A stretch of DNA of 64,000 bases. Origin: Scopulariopsis brevicaulis (lineage: Eukaryota > Ascomycota > Sordariomycetes > Microascales > Microascaceae). A program made the position numbers and the translations under genes. Shown here one piece after another: positions 46,855 through 58,587 of the stretch (position 1 is its first letter; each line of letters begins with the position of its first letter). The stretch covers positions 62,001 to 126,000 of the forward strand of contig JAGFNX010000286.1 of NCBI GenBank assembly GCA_017657125.1, given 5' to 3'. Below the pieces are notes generated by a model, which was not told the origin of the DNA, searched no databases, and saw nothing but the letters and a program-made list of their open reading frames with translations.

Positions 46855-47298
46855 ATGGCAAGTAGTCCCCCGTGGCATTGAATCATCACGAAGCTCGCTT
46901 TACTTATCCTTCATTCCGCACCAGGCAAACAATCAATCAGATCAGCCTCAAAAGGGCACCGCACCGTGCCATGCCCAAGCCGTAGGTACTTTGCCAATAG
47001 GTGTCAGCTAGACCGGTTTACTGACGAGGGCTTGTTTTTCCCGAGTAGTGCGCAATTCAGTGTAAGGTTCCCATACAGCGCTACCAGCCCTCCCCGTGGG
47101 CGAGTCGCTGCTAACCACATGATCTAGCTTGCCTTATGCGGAACAATTATAGCGAGGCGAGATGTCAAAATGTCGTACTGGACCTCTACAAGTGCTGCGA
47201 GAGCTTCTACAAAGAGTCCGGCAACGGAGCCACGACCCCCAGCTGCCCAAAGCCAGATCTGCTGAAGCTCAAGCTGCAACAACTCCGAAATGACTGAG
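46855..47298 (+). CDS. CMC4: Cx9C motif-containing protein 4 (Cmc4), built from four tiny exons
   Basis: Four exons, 46855-46861, 46942-46982, 47050-47062 and 47129-47298, give 76 residues. Splicing rebuilds PCHAQACAIQSCLMRNNYSE and ARCQNVVLDLYKCCESFY, the Cmc4/p8-MTCP1 signature. It has twin CX9C pairs (Cys12/22 and Cys33/43) plus the adjacent Cys17 and Cys44, and then SCPKPDLLKLKLQQLRND. Cmc4 is a small mitochondrial intermembrane-space protein imported through Mia40. The third exon is only 13 nt, with a CTGAC branch site and TAG acceptor before it and GTAAGG after it. The last three exons are secure. The 7-nt first exon (ATGGCAA, donor GTAGTC) is my best guess, because the second exon has no in-frame ATG. 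No long ORF marks this gene. Confidence 0.85.
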
Positions 47299-47987
47299 GA
47301 CGAAATCATGTATAGTAGATATACAGACAGACAGACCTTTGCAGGAATGTATGTGGCCCTGTTCCCTGTGAACGTTTGCCCGTAAAGAAAGGTGAATGGG
47401 CAACAGGATGGAAAGAGCCGAGTTTCTTCTAGGCGATCATTGAGCGCGCAAGAGATCCCTGTAGGATCTGAACAAGCATTGAAAATCCTGTTCCGAGACT
47501 CTAATATGAATGCCATGGACATTATGTTGATTCATCAAAAGAAAAAAGAGGGCGACAGTGAAGCTAACGATCTCGAGTTTTTTATGGAAGATGGTGCTTA
47601 TGTAATTAGAGCGCTCTCCCAAGTGACAGCGGCCGGTGAGCCAAGACGCCAGCCGACAACGCGACTGGAGCACGTTCTTAGGGAAACTTTCTTCTCTAAA
47701 TGGAAGCTCAAGCAGCATTCGCGACAACGCGTCAAACCAGACATTTCCCTGTCGGGACTCTATTGTGACCAGCTTTCAAAGAAAACAAGAAACTCTTGGT
47801 CGCATCTGCTTGATTTCCGTCGCTCTCCCAGGGGTGACAGCCATATTCTTTTGTGGTCCGCCGCCCGACCTTCAAAGCGGACAGAGCTCGATAACCTCAC
47901 GATCGAGCCCGTTCTCGATCCCTGGCTCCCGACAAACTTTGACCCTCCGTCTGAAACCAGGATCGAAGCTCGAGTCGCTGATACACC
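47299..47987. other. Intergenic: CMC4 3' region and NUP84 promoter
   Basis: Both neighbours are on the plus strand. A 226-codon plus-strand frame (47392-48072) covers this interval and runs into NUP84 in a different frame. It has no family features and I regard it as chance. Confidence 0.45.
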
Positions 47988-50948
47988 ATGGAGGAATTCA
48001 GCTCCTCCCTACGACAGTCTTTCCAGGCGCTTCCAGCCAAGCCCGAGAACGAGTATTTCGCGAACGCGCTAGACGACTGTCTCCAAGGAGGGGGCTCTGG
48101 CCCCGAACAGCGCTCGCGGATAATCAGGCTGCTAGACGCGTATTATCACTATGCGTCGGAACAATATCACAATCGCGTTCGACGGCGGAAGATCAAATCG
48201 CGCTCTCGGAGCGCCGGCACCCGAGCAGAGACTGATATGGATGTCGACGACATCGACGACGAGGATCTTTCAGCTGCCACCACGGAGGAGATACAAAACT
48301 GGAAGCTAGAGGCGGAAACTTGGGGTCTGCTACGGCGCCTTCTCCCCATACGATACCCCGAGGTCGAGAGCGCCTCTAGCCGACCGAGCCGCTTGGCTTC
48401 CCGATCCTCTCAACAACAAGGACTTTGGCACGAGTTTGTTAACTCCGACCCACTCGTAAAGGAAAGAAGCGCCGTTCTTCAGTGGCTCCAGACGACTGCT
48501 GCCGACGGCCCGGATATCAACGATCTTGTCGAGGATCTTCAGAAAAACGCCGACCGCGGTGATATCATCGCCCACGGGTGGATTCATACCAAGTCCACGA
48601 TAAAGTTCCGGAAAGGTGTCGTTGCCTGGCCTCACGTCCTTGACCCCTCGTCACCCGAAGTCGCGCAGTCACTCCTCAGCTCGTCCAAGTCCCCCTTGGT
48701 TACGCAACTCGACCCGGATTCGATCACGAGACAAGGAAGGAAGCTTGAGCCTCAGGATGAATATTTCGAACGGGCGATTTGGCGCGGCTGTTTTGAGCTC
48801 TTGCGGCGGGGATGTACACCCGAAGAGATTCGAGAGTGGTGTTCTGAGCGGACAGAGGGATGGCGCGCCGTTTCCATGTCCGCCCTCTGTCTTTCGAGAC
48901 AGGACACGAACATCCCCCCTGAAATACCACCCGAGTCCTTTTCTATGTGGAGGCGATCCTGCCTCGCTGTTGCGCGGGAAGGGGGCTCCGATGATTATGA
49001 GCGCGCCGTGTACGGCGTCTTGAGCGGTGATCTTCCGGCAGTGGAGAGGGTGTGCAAGACGTGGGACGACTTCGTATTTGCGCACTACAATGCACATCTC
49101 CGCAGTCAGTTCGACTCGTTTGTGTTGTTGAAGTGCGACCAAGGAGCAGCGGCAAGTTTATCACAGCAATCGGTGCCTTCCTTCGACTCCCTCCAAATCA
49201 ATGACGACCCTGGTAAGCTTGCGAAACGACTAATTCAAACACTCGAATCCAACAATGCCACAGCTACCGAGGCTCGCAACCCCTCCAAAGCTCTGCAAGG
49301 CGCCATGCTAGCACAAGAACTGGAGCAACACTTCATCGACCAAGGTACGGTCCTCGCCCAGCACATGGGTGAGAAGGTGGAATCCAAGCTATCGACCCGG
49401 AACGACCTCTCTGGATCCAACGTGGATAGCTGCAGGTATTTCCAGCCGGCTCAGTCCCACGGTGTGCGAGTCGTGGCGCACGCCTACATCATTCTTTCAC
49501 AGCTGGATGCACTTTATCCTGAGGTGGCATCTGCGGTCAGTCGGGACGCCGTGCGTCGGGATATCCAGCAAAATGCCGTTGCTACCTACATCAGATTCCT
49601 CCGGCTGTCTGGGCTTCACGAGCTTATTCCCCTATACTGCTCTACCCTTCATGGGCCCAGACAGTATGAGGTACTCTGCCGGAATCTCATCAGCGTAGTG
49701 GATGAGGACACCCGGCACCGAGAGATGAACCTGATCTTCCAGGCGGGCCTAGACCCTTTGAAGTTCGTCAAGGCGCTGGCGACAATGCAGATGGATACCG
49801 TTAGGAACATCGGCGGAAAGAAGTCTACGAAGCCAAACTTCTCCATCCTGGAAGACGGCCCGCACAGCACAAAGTACGGGCGGCCGGTACAAGCGGACTT
49901 TTTCGGCGACGACCCGGAACAGATCGATCCGGCTCACGAACACCTCATCCGGGCGGTGGAGTGGCTCACGCTGGCCGAGTATGCATGGCCCGAAGTCTTG
50001 TCAACCGGCGTTAAAGTTTACAAGCATTTCTTGAGTACGCATCCCCCATCACTAATTTGGGGTCGACTTCATTCTAACAGAATCCGTCTCACTAGAACAC
50101 ATGCACTTGAATGCTGCCCGAGCATTTGCGCAGAGGATCAGCCTTTCCCAATTATTGAAAGCTCGAGTTCTTGGCTCAGAGGACGATGAGCTTGATACCA
50201 TCGATTTCACAGACGTCGGTTTCTGGGCATCTCATCTCAACACTATGCCAGCGTTTGTGGGGACTCCGGCACAAGTTGCTGCCGATGCCAGGAATTTCCG
50301 GGAGCTGGAAGGCCTGGTGCGCGCCCTGGACACGATGGAGACGCTGGCGTCGATAGGACAGCTTTCCAGAGAGTATGTGCTGTCCTATTTTATGATTGAC
50401 CAACTCATGTCGGAAGTCATGCTGACCATTTTTAAGGGAATCGAGCAAGTCGCGGGATCTCTGGGCCAAGGTTGGCACCGACACCAGAGCCCTGAAGGAT
50501 CATATGCAGCCACTCTTGCAGAGTTGGTTGCTAGCAGGGATTCAAGGTAAGCACTCGCCCTCCACCCGTACGACTCCGCAGAGCGTGGCTAATACTCGTG
50601 ACAGAGGGCGACTCGGATCTAGCGTTGTTGCGGCAAGCATATCTTCCGGAGACAGTGCTGGCGTATGTGAGCACACTGCACTTCGCCGGGACGTGCCTGT
50701 CCCGCGAATATCTGCTGGAATGCATGGACCTTGCATCGGTGGTCGCTGACAAGAATTCGGACATTGCGGCCTGCTTCGTGGAGGCCCGTCGGATGAAGGA
50801 GCTTGTGGAGGCGTTCGCTTTGTGCAGCAAGGCTCTGGCCGTCGTTACGAGCGACAAGAAGAATGGCGGGTCGAGCACTAAGAAGCTCAGGGAAACGGGG
50901 TGGTCTCGCGAGCTGTGGTCAGTGAAGCCGGCGATGGCGAGGCGGTGA
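47988..50948 (+). CDS. NUP84: Nuclear pore Y-complex nucleoporin Nup84/Nup107
   Basis: Four exons, 47988-50034, 50096-50372, 50437-50546 and 50605-50948, give 925 residues. This is an all-helical scaffold protein of the Y-shaped Nup84 subcomplex of the nuclear pore. Typical Nup84/107 segments are WKLEAETWGLLRRLLPIRYP, DEYFERAIWRGCFELLRRGC, YERAVYGVLSGDLPAVERVC, TWDDFVFAHYNAHLRSQFDS, AVATYIRFLRLSGLHELIPL, YCSTLHGPRQYEVLCRNLIS and, near the C-terminus, LLRQAYLPETVLAYVSTLHF. There is an acidic insert (DMDVDDIDDEDLS) near residue 85. The intron at 50373-50436 shifts frame and ends in an AAG acceptor after a GCTGACC branch; without it the following exon would read in the wrong frame. Confidence 0.95.
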
Positions 50949-51162
50949 GCCCAGGAATAGGCTCTCAGATGTATATGAGGATGTAATGAATAAGCGGTCT
51001 GTGGCACTCCACGCCTTGTGATTATGTAATTGCCGTCGCTTCGACGACACCCAAGCTCACCTCGGCCGGCTTCATGACGTACAGCATCTTCGGCGCGCAT
51101 TTGATTCGCTTTTCCAAATAACTGCCACGACTCCTCTCTCTACCTGCTTATTGACATCCATA

Positions 51163-51965
51163 ATGGAAAGAAACGCCCCCATCCTCCCTCCGAAGCCAAG
51201 CCACCATGACGTGAGCCGCATGGGCACCCCGCTCAACGCTCCGGCTTCACCAACCCACCCGGACGGCGCCGGCATTAGGGGCCCGAGTCCGTCGAACGCC
51301 CATGGCGTGGCTCCAGGTGACGCCCCGGCACAAGAGAGGCGCGCTGTCGGCGATCCGGGTGACATGTGGATACCCACGGCTATCCAAGGCTTGGGGTAAG
51401 CTATTAGCTCCTCCACAATGCCATGCCCGAGCATCGATGCTCACGTCTGTCGCTGTGCTGCAGGAAACAAGACCTTACCACGATACTACAGGATCCGCGA
51501 CTTCTAAACGCGGTCACCCACTCGCCCGAGACCGTCCACCCCTCAGTCTCGACTTCACACGAGCATCTGCAGGCCTCTCTCAGCGAGAATACCGAGGTGA
51601 GCGCTAGGCTCCAAGACCTGGAATCCCGCGTCACCGCCGAACGAAACGCCGCCCAGGCCCAGCTGCTGTCGACACACGCCCTGGAACGGCAGTGGCGCCA
51701 GAAGCAATCGGAGCTGGACAGCGCGCTGGAACCCTTCTCCCCGACCTCTCTTTATCAGCGGCTTGGCCACGGCGTACAGGAGCAGGGGATGATATGCCAG
51801 GCTCTCGAGGAGAGCTTCCTCGAAGGTAGTGGCGGCGACGCGGTTGCTTCTGACAGGGAGACGGCCGACTGGATTAGGAGGTACAGGGAAGCCAGGACTC
51901 TCTATTACCTACGGCAAGAGCGGAAGGAGAGGTGGGACGAGGGTCGGGTGGGTGGATGGAGGTAG
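51163..51965 (+). CDS. VPS37: ESCRT-I subunit Vps37 (Mod(r) domain)
   Basis: Two exons, 51163-51395 and 51464-51965, give 244 residues. The N-terminal ~75 residues are a Pro-rich disordered leader (APILPPKPSHHD and on). The C-terminal part is a Mod(r) domain: DLTTILQDPRLLNAVTHSPE, a long coiled coil (ARLQDLESRVTAERNAAQAQ, LERQWRQKQSELDSALEPFS), then SLYQRLGHGVQEQGMICQAL and DWIRRYREARTLYYLRQERK. Vps37 joins Vps23, Vps28 and Mvb12 in ESCRT-I on endosomes and sorts ubiquitinated cargo into multivesicular bodies. It lies 214 bp downstream of NUP84 on the same strand. It is short for the family but has the full domain. Confidence 0.88.
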
Positions 51966-52267
51966 ATTGGCAGGGGACTCTCCGGCTTCATCCGACTCCA
52001 GGTATCTGCTATTGCTACCTTCCGCCCTGGACTTTTTACTGCCATGGGGCTCTCCGATATCAAATGAAGCCACATTAATTAGTGGCCGGAGGCGGGCTCT
52101 TGGGCCCAATTATCCCGACGAGGGAATTCCGACATGTCTTGGGGGGCAGGCAGCGCCCTAGGAATCAACCCCTAGTCTCGAAGCCATCTCGGCTCCACGC
52201 CAACGCCCTACAACATGGCCTACGAGTGTATCCCCACAAACAAGCGCTTAGCGGAATCTCAGGTCTA
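51966..52267. other. Convergent 3' interval
   Basis: About 300 bp between the VPS37 stop and the stop of the next, minus-strand gene. No feature was seen. Confidence 0.5.
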
Positions 52268-53422
52268 TTATAATAGGCTGAAGGGACTTCTCTTCATCTC
52301 GGGGCTCCGGGGGCTCATTGGCAAAGCGAAAAGATCCTCTTCGTCGACGGGAGGTTCAGGGTTGCCCGTCCGATACTGCGGGGGCGCTGTAACAGGCGCC
52401 GCTGCTTCACACTGGGGTTGGTGGCTCCCGTTCTTCGAGAGCGTCGGTATTTGGATGGCGTTCCCAGGTGCATTCTTATGGCGAGCTTCAAATAGTCAGT
52501 AACTCGGTTTGTGGATAATGGCCTGCAAGACATTACCGGTTGCTGCAGCTGCAAGATCCTCCGGAGACGTCGCGAGCTTGAGGCCTCTAAACTGGTCGGC
52601 CAGTCGACCCGGAAGGTGATGTTTGGGTGAAACAATAGTCGTGGGCACTTTCTCGGACGGCCCAGTGGCGTCCGGGGATAGAGCGATGCCAAATTGATCT
52701 AGTATCCATTCCTTCTCCTGTGATACCATTTCGAGGCCAACGCTCTCAACATTGACGCTCATCTCATTTCGCATCTCTTCCTCCAGGTCTGCGACTCGGC
52801 TCTTCGCCCACATGGTATCTAAGAGCCCAATAATCAGTCATCGCAACCCGAGGAAAAGAGGCGCGAGATGCTGGCTCTTTCTCGCTCGTGCCAGTAGAGC
52901 GCCATAGGCTTTCGAGCTTCGACAATGGCCTGTCACACGAGAGCACTTACGAAGCACTCCCTTACTCCCAACCTCCAATCCAAGTCCCTCGGGATAGATG
53001 GCCGGCAGCGGCTTTGCCGATATGACCGATCCTGTGCGATGGGTGATAGAGATGTTGGTCGGAACCTGGCATCCGGGCGGCAGCAGGAAGTACTGGCGTT
53101 CCCGGGTCTGGGTCTCCTTGGCTTTATCCCGAACTGCGATCGTCACGGGCATGTCCTCCCACGAAACCTCCCAGGCGGGACTTGTAGGATGCGACTCTTG
53201 ATCCGGAGCTCTAGGGGAGCCTTGGAGAGACTCGTGCGATGTAAGTGACGTATCCCATTCTGCCATCAAGACCTTCGATCCCTCCTTTCCCTTTCCCGAT
53301 TCGAACTCGAACCTAGCTAAGGCGGTCATCTTGGACTGAGAAGAGTCGTTCACTGTGGCTGACCCCTCGATCTGCGGCACTGCAGTCTGGGGCCCGGCCT
53401 GCGCGAAAGTTGCGTGGCCCAT
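52268..53422 (-). CDS. Uncharacterised fungal protein
   Basis: Three exons, 52951-53422, 52537-52818 and 52268-52485, give 323 residues. I do not recognise a functional domain, but the composition and intron phases are those of a real gene, and the sequence resembles an uncharacterised protein family common in Pezizomycotina. Ordered segments are MTALARFEFESGKGKEGSKV, WEVSWEDMPVTIAV, RQYFLLPPGCQVPTNISITH, KPLPAIYPEGLGLEVGSKGV and, after the first junction, LHTMWAKSRVADLEEEMRNE with a probable helix, VNVESVGLEMVSQEKEWILD and QFGIALSPD. The C-terminus is Pro-rich and ends EMKRSPFSLL. There is no signal peptide or membrane segment. An internal Met before ALARFEF is an alternative start. Confidence 0.8.
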
Positions 53423-56400
53423 GACGCCAAATTGAAGAGCCAGCAGAGGAATAGAAATACAGATGAAAGAAGCTTATGATCCGCGCGATGTTCCGGGTGC
53501 GGACGTGCTTTCGCGCGTTTCTTCCGGAGCCGCTCTCGTCAGGATGGCCCTAAGTATCGAGGAGTGTACCTCACGATGCGATGTCGCGCAGAGAGTTACC
53601 AAGGCAGAGCAAGTCGCCGCTCGAGTTCAAGAGACTGGAAGCTCGCTGGGAGGGAAAATCGCAAGTTGGCCAAGATGCGGCCGGGAGCTTAAGCTAAGCC
53701 TTCGCAGCGCAAGGCGGTAATGGCGAGGCAATTAAGCATCTCGAAAGGGCGGAGACCCTGGCTGCAGAGGGGGTAACCATGGCCCTCGGGTCCAGTCCGG
53801 AAGACCGACTGCAGTGCGGCTGTCGGGGCATGGGCACGAGGGGGCCGTGTCAAGTAATAAGGGCCGGACGGCCGGACACCGCAGCTAGACAATGACGGGT
53901 AATCTCATTCCCATTTCTCAGCACCAAAGGAGGGCGAGTGGCCGTGGCTTTTCGTCATGCTTCCACGCGGGGTAGGGCCATCAGTGGCCGATGCTTCCAA
54001 GGATGACACGGTATACACCGCAAGGTCACATACAAAACGGGAGACGGGAGAACGGGGGCTATTAATAAACCGAACAGGCTTGTCTTCCAACGGTGTGCAG
54101 GGAGCGAGGGGTTATTGCAACAGAGATATTGATGTATGGCGAGGTAGTGGTCACTCCGGGCTCTGCTCTCGAAGAGCGGTCGAAGGCCGGTAGTAACCTG
54201 GGGCTGGACTGACTAGAACAAGGGTCTCTTCGCTCAGTTGGCTCGGTGAGCTCAATCGCGAACCTAGGTGAGGCTGGCGACAGGTGGAGCGGCTGAAACG
54301 GCGTGGCTTGATGCCGCCCACGAGGTTTCCGCCCGCTACTATTGCCAAAAGCAGACGATGTCCTTGATTCTTGCGCGGGGGGAGACGGGATTGGCGGGGA
54401 TGACTCTGTTCCTGTGCGGGTACAGGTACTTCGAACAGGGACCTGCACAGCCAAGCCCGAATTTTCTGCTTCCTAATTGGCCCACCCCCGTTCAAACTCA
54501 CCCTCCTCTTGCGACATGACCATCGGTTCTTTTCCAGAAACGGAAGAAAGTGGGTCAGAAAGACGCCGGAGTAGGGCCGTGAAGGGCACTCTCCCACGCC
54601 CACGCTTCGGCATAATTGCTCTGCGGGGCCAGGATGGGCGGTACGTACTTCGCTCCGTTCCGCCTTTCCATGTTTTTTTCGGCCTCACGCGGGGAGTTGG
54701 GCCCACCCACCCAGCTCCACTGATGAATAGCAGCGCTTGCGGGCTCTTTCCGGAGGTTGATGCTCTTAGTGTCGACGAAGTTCGGGAAAGAGGCGGGGAA
54801 GTGGACGCTACCGTCGGCTCGACATCTAGCGCCTTCCCGTGAATTGGGTATGAAATAATCGCAGTCGGAGCTCACTCCGAACGCCCAGGATGGGAACTCC
54901 TCTCAGAGTATTCAGCGGCCGACGATGGAGTGTTTCCCCAGGTTTACCTCCATCACCCGAGAGTCCGAGTAAACACATCCATGGCCGCCGGGTAAACTCG
55001 CGGATAGATGCCCCAAAACCACCTGCAGGAGAACCTTGCAAACCACAGGTGAGACCTTGGACAGGCAGTTTATCTTGAGAGGGACACGGGCTATTTCGCG
55101 GGCTCCCGGCGCATTCGTATCACATTGTACTCGGTACCCCTTTAATCACCAAGACTTTGCAGAACAAGATACTACCTCGTGGATGATCGATAACTGCAAA
55201 CGATGCCGATGTCAACTTCGACCTCGGTTTCTACGAAGCCATGAAAACCGTCAAGGTGGCAATTTTATGGCTGACGGGAAGGCAGGTAACCTTTGGCGGT
55301 TTGCCGCAACTCGATATAAGACCGAGAGCGCGGCCGAAGGCGTTTGCTAGCCCGGCGCCCTAGCCATGAGTTGGCGGCGGCGGGCGCCAAAAGCTGCAAG
55401 TCCGCCATAGGAGCCAAGAGTTGCGCCGGCGGCCCTTGGGGCCTTGCCGGCGAAGGCAGGGGCGCGACGATCTTTATAGGTCTCGGTCCTGTTATCGGAC
55501 CGTCGAAGCGTGGTGGGGAAATACCCCGTACCGAGTACAGGCCGAGTGGTGGGGGTCAAGCGAAACTGGGGCCGCTCCTTCCTCGGCGTCTCCAGCCCTC
55601 GCCGTCCACTTCCAGAAACCACGTTCCTCGACCCCGTAGCATCGGGGGCATCGCGGTGAATTGGACGTCGTAGAACAAGAGCGCCTGTGGTGCGCACCGT
55701 CCGCCGGAAACACGTCGAGACAAGGAGTTTGGGGACACGCCCGAGACTGTTGAGAGACGTCAGGTTCATGCGGACGTCTCTTCGAGTGTTCCTTGCTGTA
55801 CTTTGCTTGTAGGATCGCGCCTGGGTGGAGAAACTCGCCCACAAGAAATACACCATGGTTGCTCTCGGCGTCACCCTCTGGTCCGTCTTGCATGTCGCGA
55901 TGATGGATTGCAGCGTACGTCGGTGAGCTCGGCCTCCCTGCACTCGACCGCCCGCGTGCGAGGAACAAATTTCGCAATTCCTCGAGTCGGTAATTGCCCG
56001 TGACGCTGCGCAGTGGGTGTATGACGGAGTATGGCCGCCCGAGGCAGGTCTTACTCGAGGGCTCCCCACTATTACGCCGGCCAAAACGCCGTCGCATCCA
56101 CCGGGCGTTAGTGCCGCCAGGCCACGCGCCGCCCACACCCCAGACACTGGCTCCCCCTGTGGTCCCCCGTCCCTCTCCTCGCACATTCCCGCCCGTCCCA
56201 TTACCACCGGACAAGCCACGATCTTCGCATCAAAATCCCCCGACCTGACAATCCCTCCTCGCCGCCACGCCTGCCACGATCCGACTGAAATTCCTCGTCG
56301 GCCGTATCTACTCGACACGCCCATCGACTATCCATTATCGATTTCCGTCGCCGTCTAGCCCGGTTGCCGACGACCATTTGCGACCCATATAACCAACAGC

Positions 56401-56925
56401 GTCGACACTCGGTTCCGGACCATCCTCTTGCTCCGCTTCCTCCCGCGGCCCGACCGTTTGCCGCTCTTCCCTCTCCCAAGTACAATCCTGCCAAGTTCCG
56501 GCTACACTTTCCTTTGAAACCGACCATTATCGGGAAACCGAAGGCTTTGCCTGTTGTCTGAAGCAGCGGGATTCCCTCGTTTGCCAGGCCCGCTCGCTCG
56601 CCCTCCCGCCGAAGCCGTCTGCGCCCGCCCGCCCGTCCAGCGGCACGACTTGTTCGCCGACAACAAAAACATAGAGCACGCCTTGGCCTTTCTTTTCTCA
56701 GTCCGTCGCTTCCTCAAACGACCTTGCTCTCTCCAATGGAGCTGCACATGGCGGTTGCGATTCGCCTGTAATGAGCAGTCGTTTCTCGCCAGCGCCGTCA
56801 TGCCCGCGCCCCGTCCATCTTTCCCTCGAGAACAACAAGATATAGAGTCACACATGCTCCGCGGGCTTCCCTGATACTCTTCGTCCCAGCGAGCTCCGCG
56901 GCGCCGTCGCCCCGCAGCGTCAACC
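53423..56925. other. 3.5 kb without a recognisable gene; CT-rich leader at the right end
   Basis: From 53.4 to about 56 kb there are only overlapping, featureless open frames, the longest 325 codons on the minus strand at 55347-56324. From about 56.05 to 56.9 kb the plus strand becomes strongly C/T-rich, the usual look of a promoter and leader, and feeds the F-box gene at 56926. No RNA gene or repeat was seen. Confidence 0.5.
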
Positions 56926-58587
56926 ATGGATCCTCCCCACATCACCGAGTTCGCCTCGGAGCGATACTTCAGCAAGCTCAACCAGCTCAACGAGGCGCAC
57001 GAACATGCGCCAAACGGTTCTCCCCCCGCCACGGCCACCGCGTCAGTACAGACCTCACCGTTTATCCTCCCATTGCGGGACACGAGAGCCGGTGATGGCG
57101 AGGTCGGTGTACTTCGTCCGACAGAGCACAAGCGTTTCGATCGGTCTCGCTTCTTCGGCCTCCGGACCAAAGTTCCGCTTCTTCATTCTAAGCACGCTAC
57201 TCCAACCGTTGAGGCGCTCCCTACCCATTCGAAGCCCGTCGTCGACCCCACCACTCACACGAGGTAAGTCTCATGCGCGCCGACGTCCCAGGGGTTATAC
57301 GTGGAGTCGCGATCTAACCAGTCGAGTAGACTACCCCTTGACGAGCTAGTCCGCTCTCTACCGAACGAATTGCAGATTCAAATAATCAACTCCCTTCCGC
57401 TATCCGACATCCTAAACCTACGACTCGTCTCCCGTTCATGGCATACCCTAATTACCCTGAACGAAGCTCCCATTGTCCGCTATCACCTCGACCATCACAT
57501 ACCGGCGTACGCACTCAGATTATACCCGACTCCCGACCCTTCGAAAGCAAACTTCCATCATCTCTGCGGACTATGGCATCGACTCCATGTTGCCGCAAAA
57601 CTATCGTACCTCATGTGCGAGTGGGTGACGAAGGAAATCTTTCTACGGACAACAAAGCCGCAGAGGCAAGAGTTTGCGCCTCAGCACGAGCGAATGCGGC
57701 GGCGTTTAATACCACTGCTCTTCACCATATTCCACTTCTTCGAAACATACCGGAAACTCCACCTCGAACATATCCACCAAAACGGCGGCCACGGTTTGCA
57801 CCGCACCCCATACACGTCGAACCCCATCGAGCTCAAGATCATGAGCATGTACGATGATAAGACGCTGCTACGGGTACATCAGGTGTTTCCGCTCGTCATA
57901 TCCTCGTTCTGTCGCCAACTCCGACCCCCGACCTACGTGGGTCGTTTTGAGCGGTCTCTGCGTGGATACCTACGAGAAAAGCCTCCAGACGAGGTTCATG
58001 TCGCCGTTCTCTGCCTTGGAGGGCTCAGGCAGGTTGAGCGGCTATGGGAAACTAGGAGCTACAATAGCCGGAGGATAGCGGTGGATGACTGGTATTCGTC
58101 ACTTACGTCAATACCACCCGAGCCCGCGTCGAAGCCGAAGCGATCGTTCATGGGCATGGGCAGGAAGAAGTCGGTGTCGGCATTGAGTACCCAGTTTGCG
58201 CGGCAGAGCTTGGATGATGTGCCGCCAGTACCAGGGGTCCCGTCAGCCACGGGCAACGAACTCGTTTTCGGGACCAGTCTTGCCGCGGGGATGCCCATGA
58301 CGCCTCTACCCTACGACTACGCGCGGCAACTCCTGTCCGACCTGCCCACCCTGCAACAGATATGGCTCACTACTGCCGAAGCCCTCATCCTCGACAGGAA
58401 GATAGTGGAGCGCCCCCAGGATATTCTCCGGAATGCGCAGGTGATGCTTGATCTCATTCGGGAAGATGGGGTGGATGAGGAGGATGAGTGGTGGTACGGC
58501 CGCAATGCCCCCGACACGACACGCCCGCCCCCCGAGTCTCTCGACCCAGACGCCATCGAGAGCATACCTGGCGACGTGATGATGTAG
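56926..58587 (+). CDS. F-box protein
   Basis: Two exons, 56926-57263 and 57330-58587, give 531 residues. The F-box spans about residues 114-160 (LPLDELVRSLPNELQIQIIN, SLPLSDILNLRLVSRSWHTL). F-box proteins bind Skp1 and recruit substrates to SCF ubiquitin ligases. The remaining ~370 residues are helical with no recognised substrate-binding repeats (no WD40, LRR or Kelch), so the target is unknown. A Lys-rich RSFMGMGRKKSVSALSTQFA patch lies near residue 385, and the C-terminus is acidic (EDGVDEEDEWWYGRNAPDTT). Exon 1 begins with a clear ordered segment (MDPPHITEFASERYFSKLNQ), but its second half reads like disordered or non-coding sequence. An additional intron within exon 1 therefore cannot be excluded. 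Confidence 0.87.

Noticed and set aside
47392..48072. 226-codon plus-strand open frame upstream of NUP84
   Set aside because: No family feature, and its end overlaps NUP84 in a different frame.
55347..56324. 325-codon minus-strand open frame
   Set aside because: No motif, Arg/Gly/Thr-rich composition, and it overlaps other open frames and the CT-rich leader of the F-box gene on the opposite strand.
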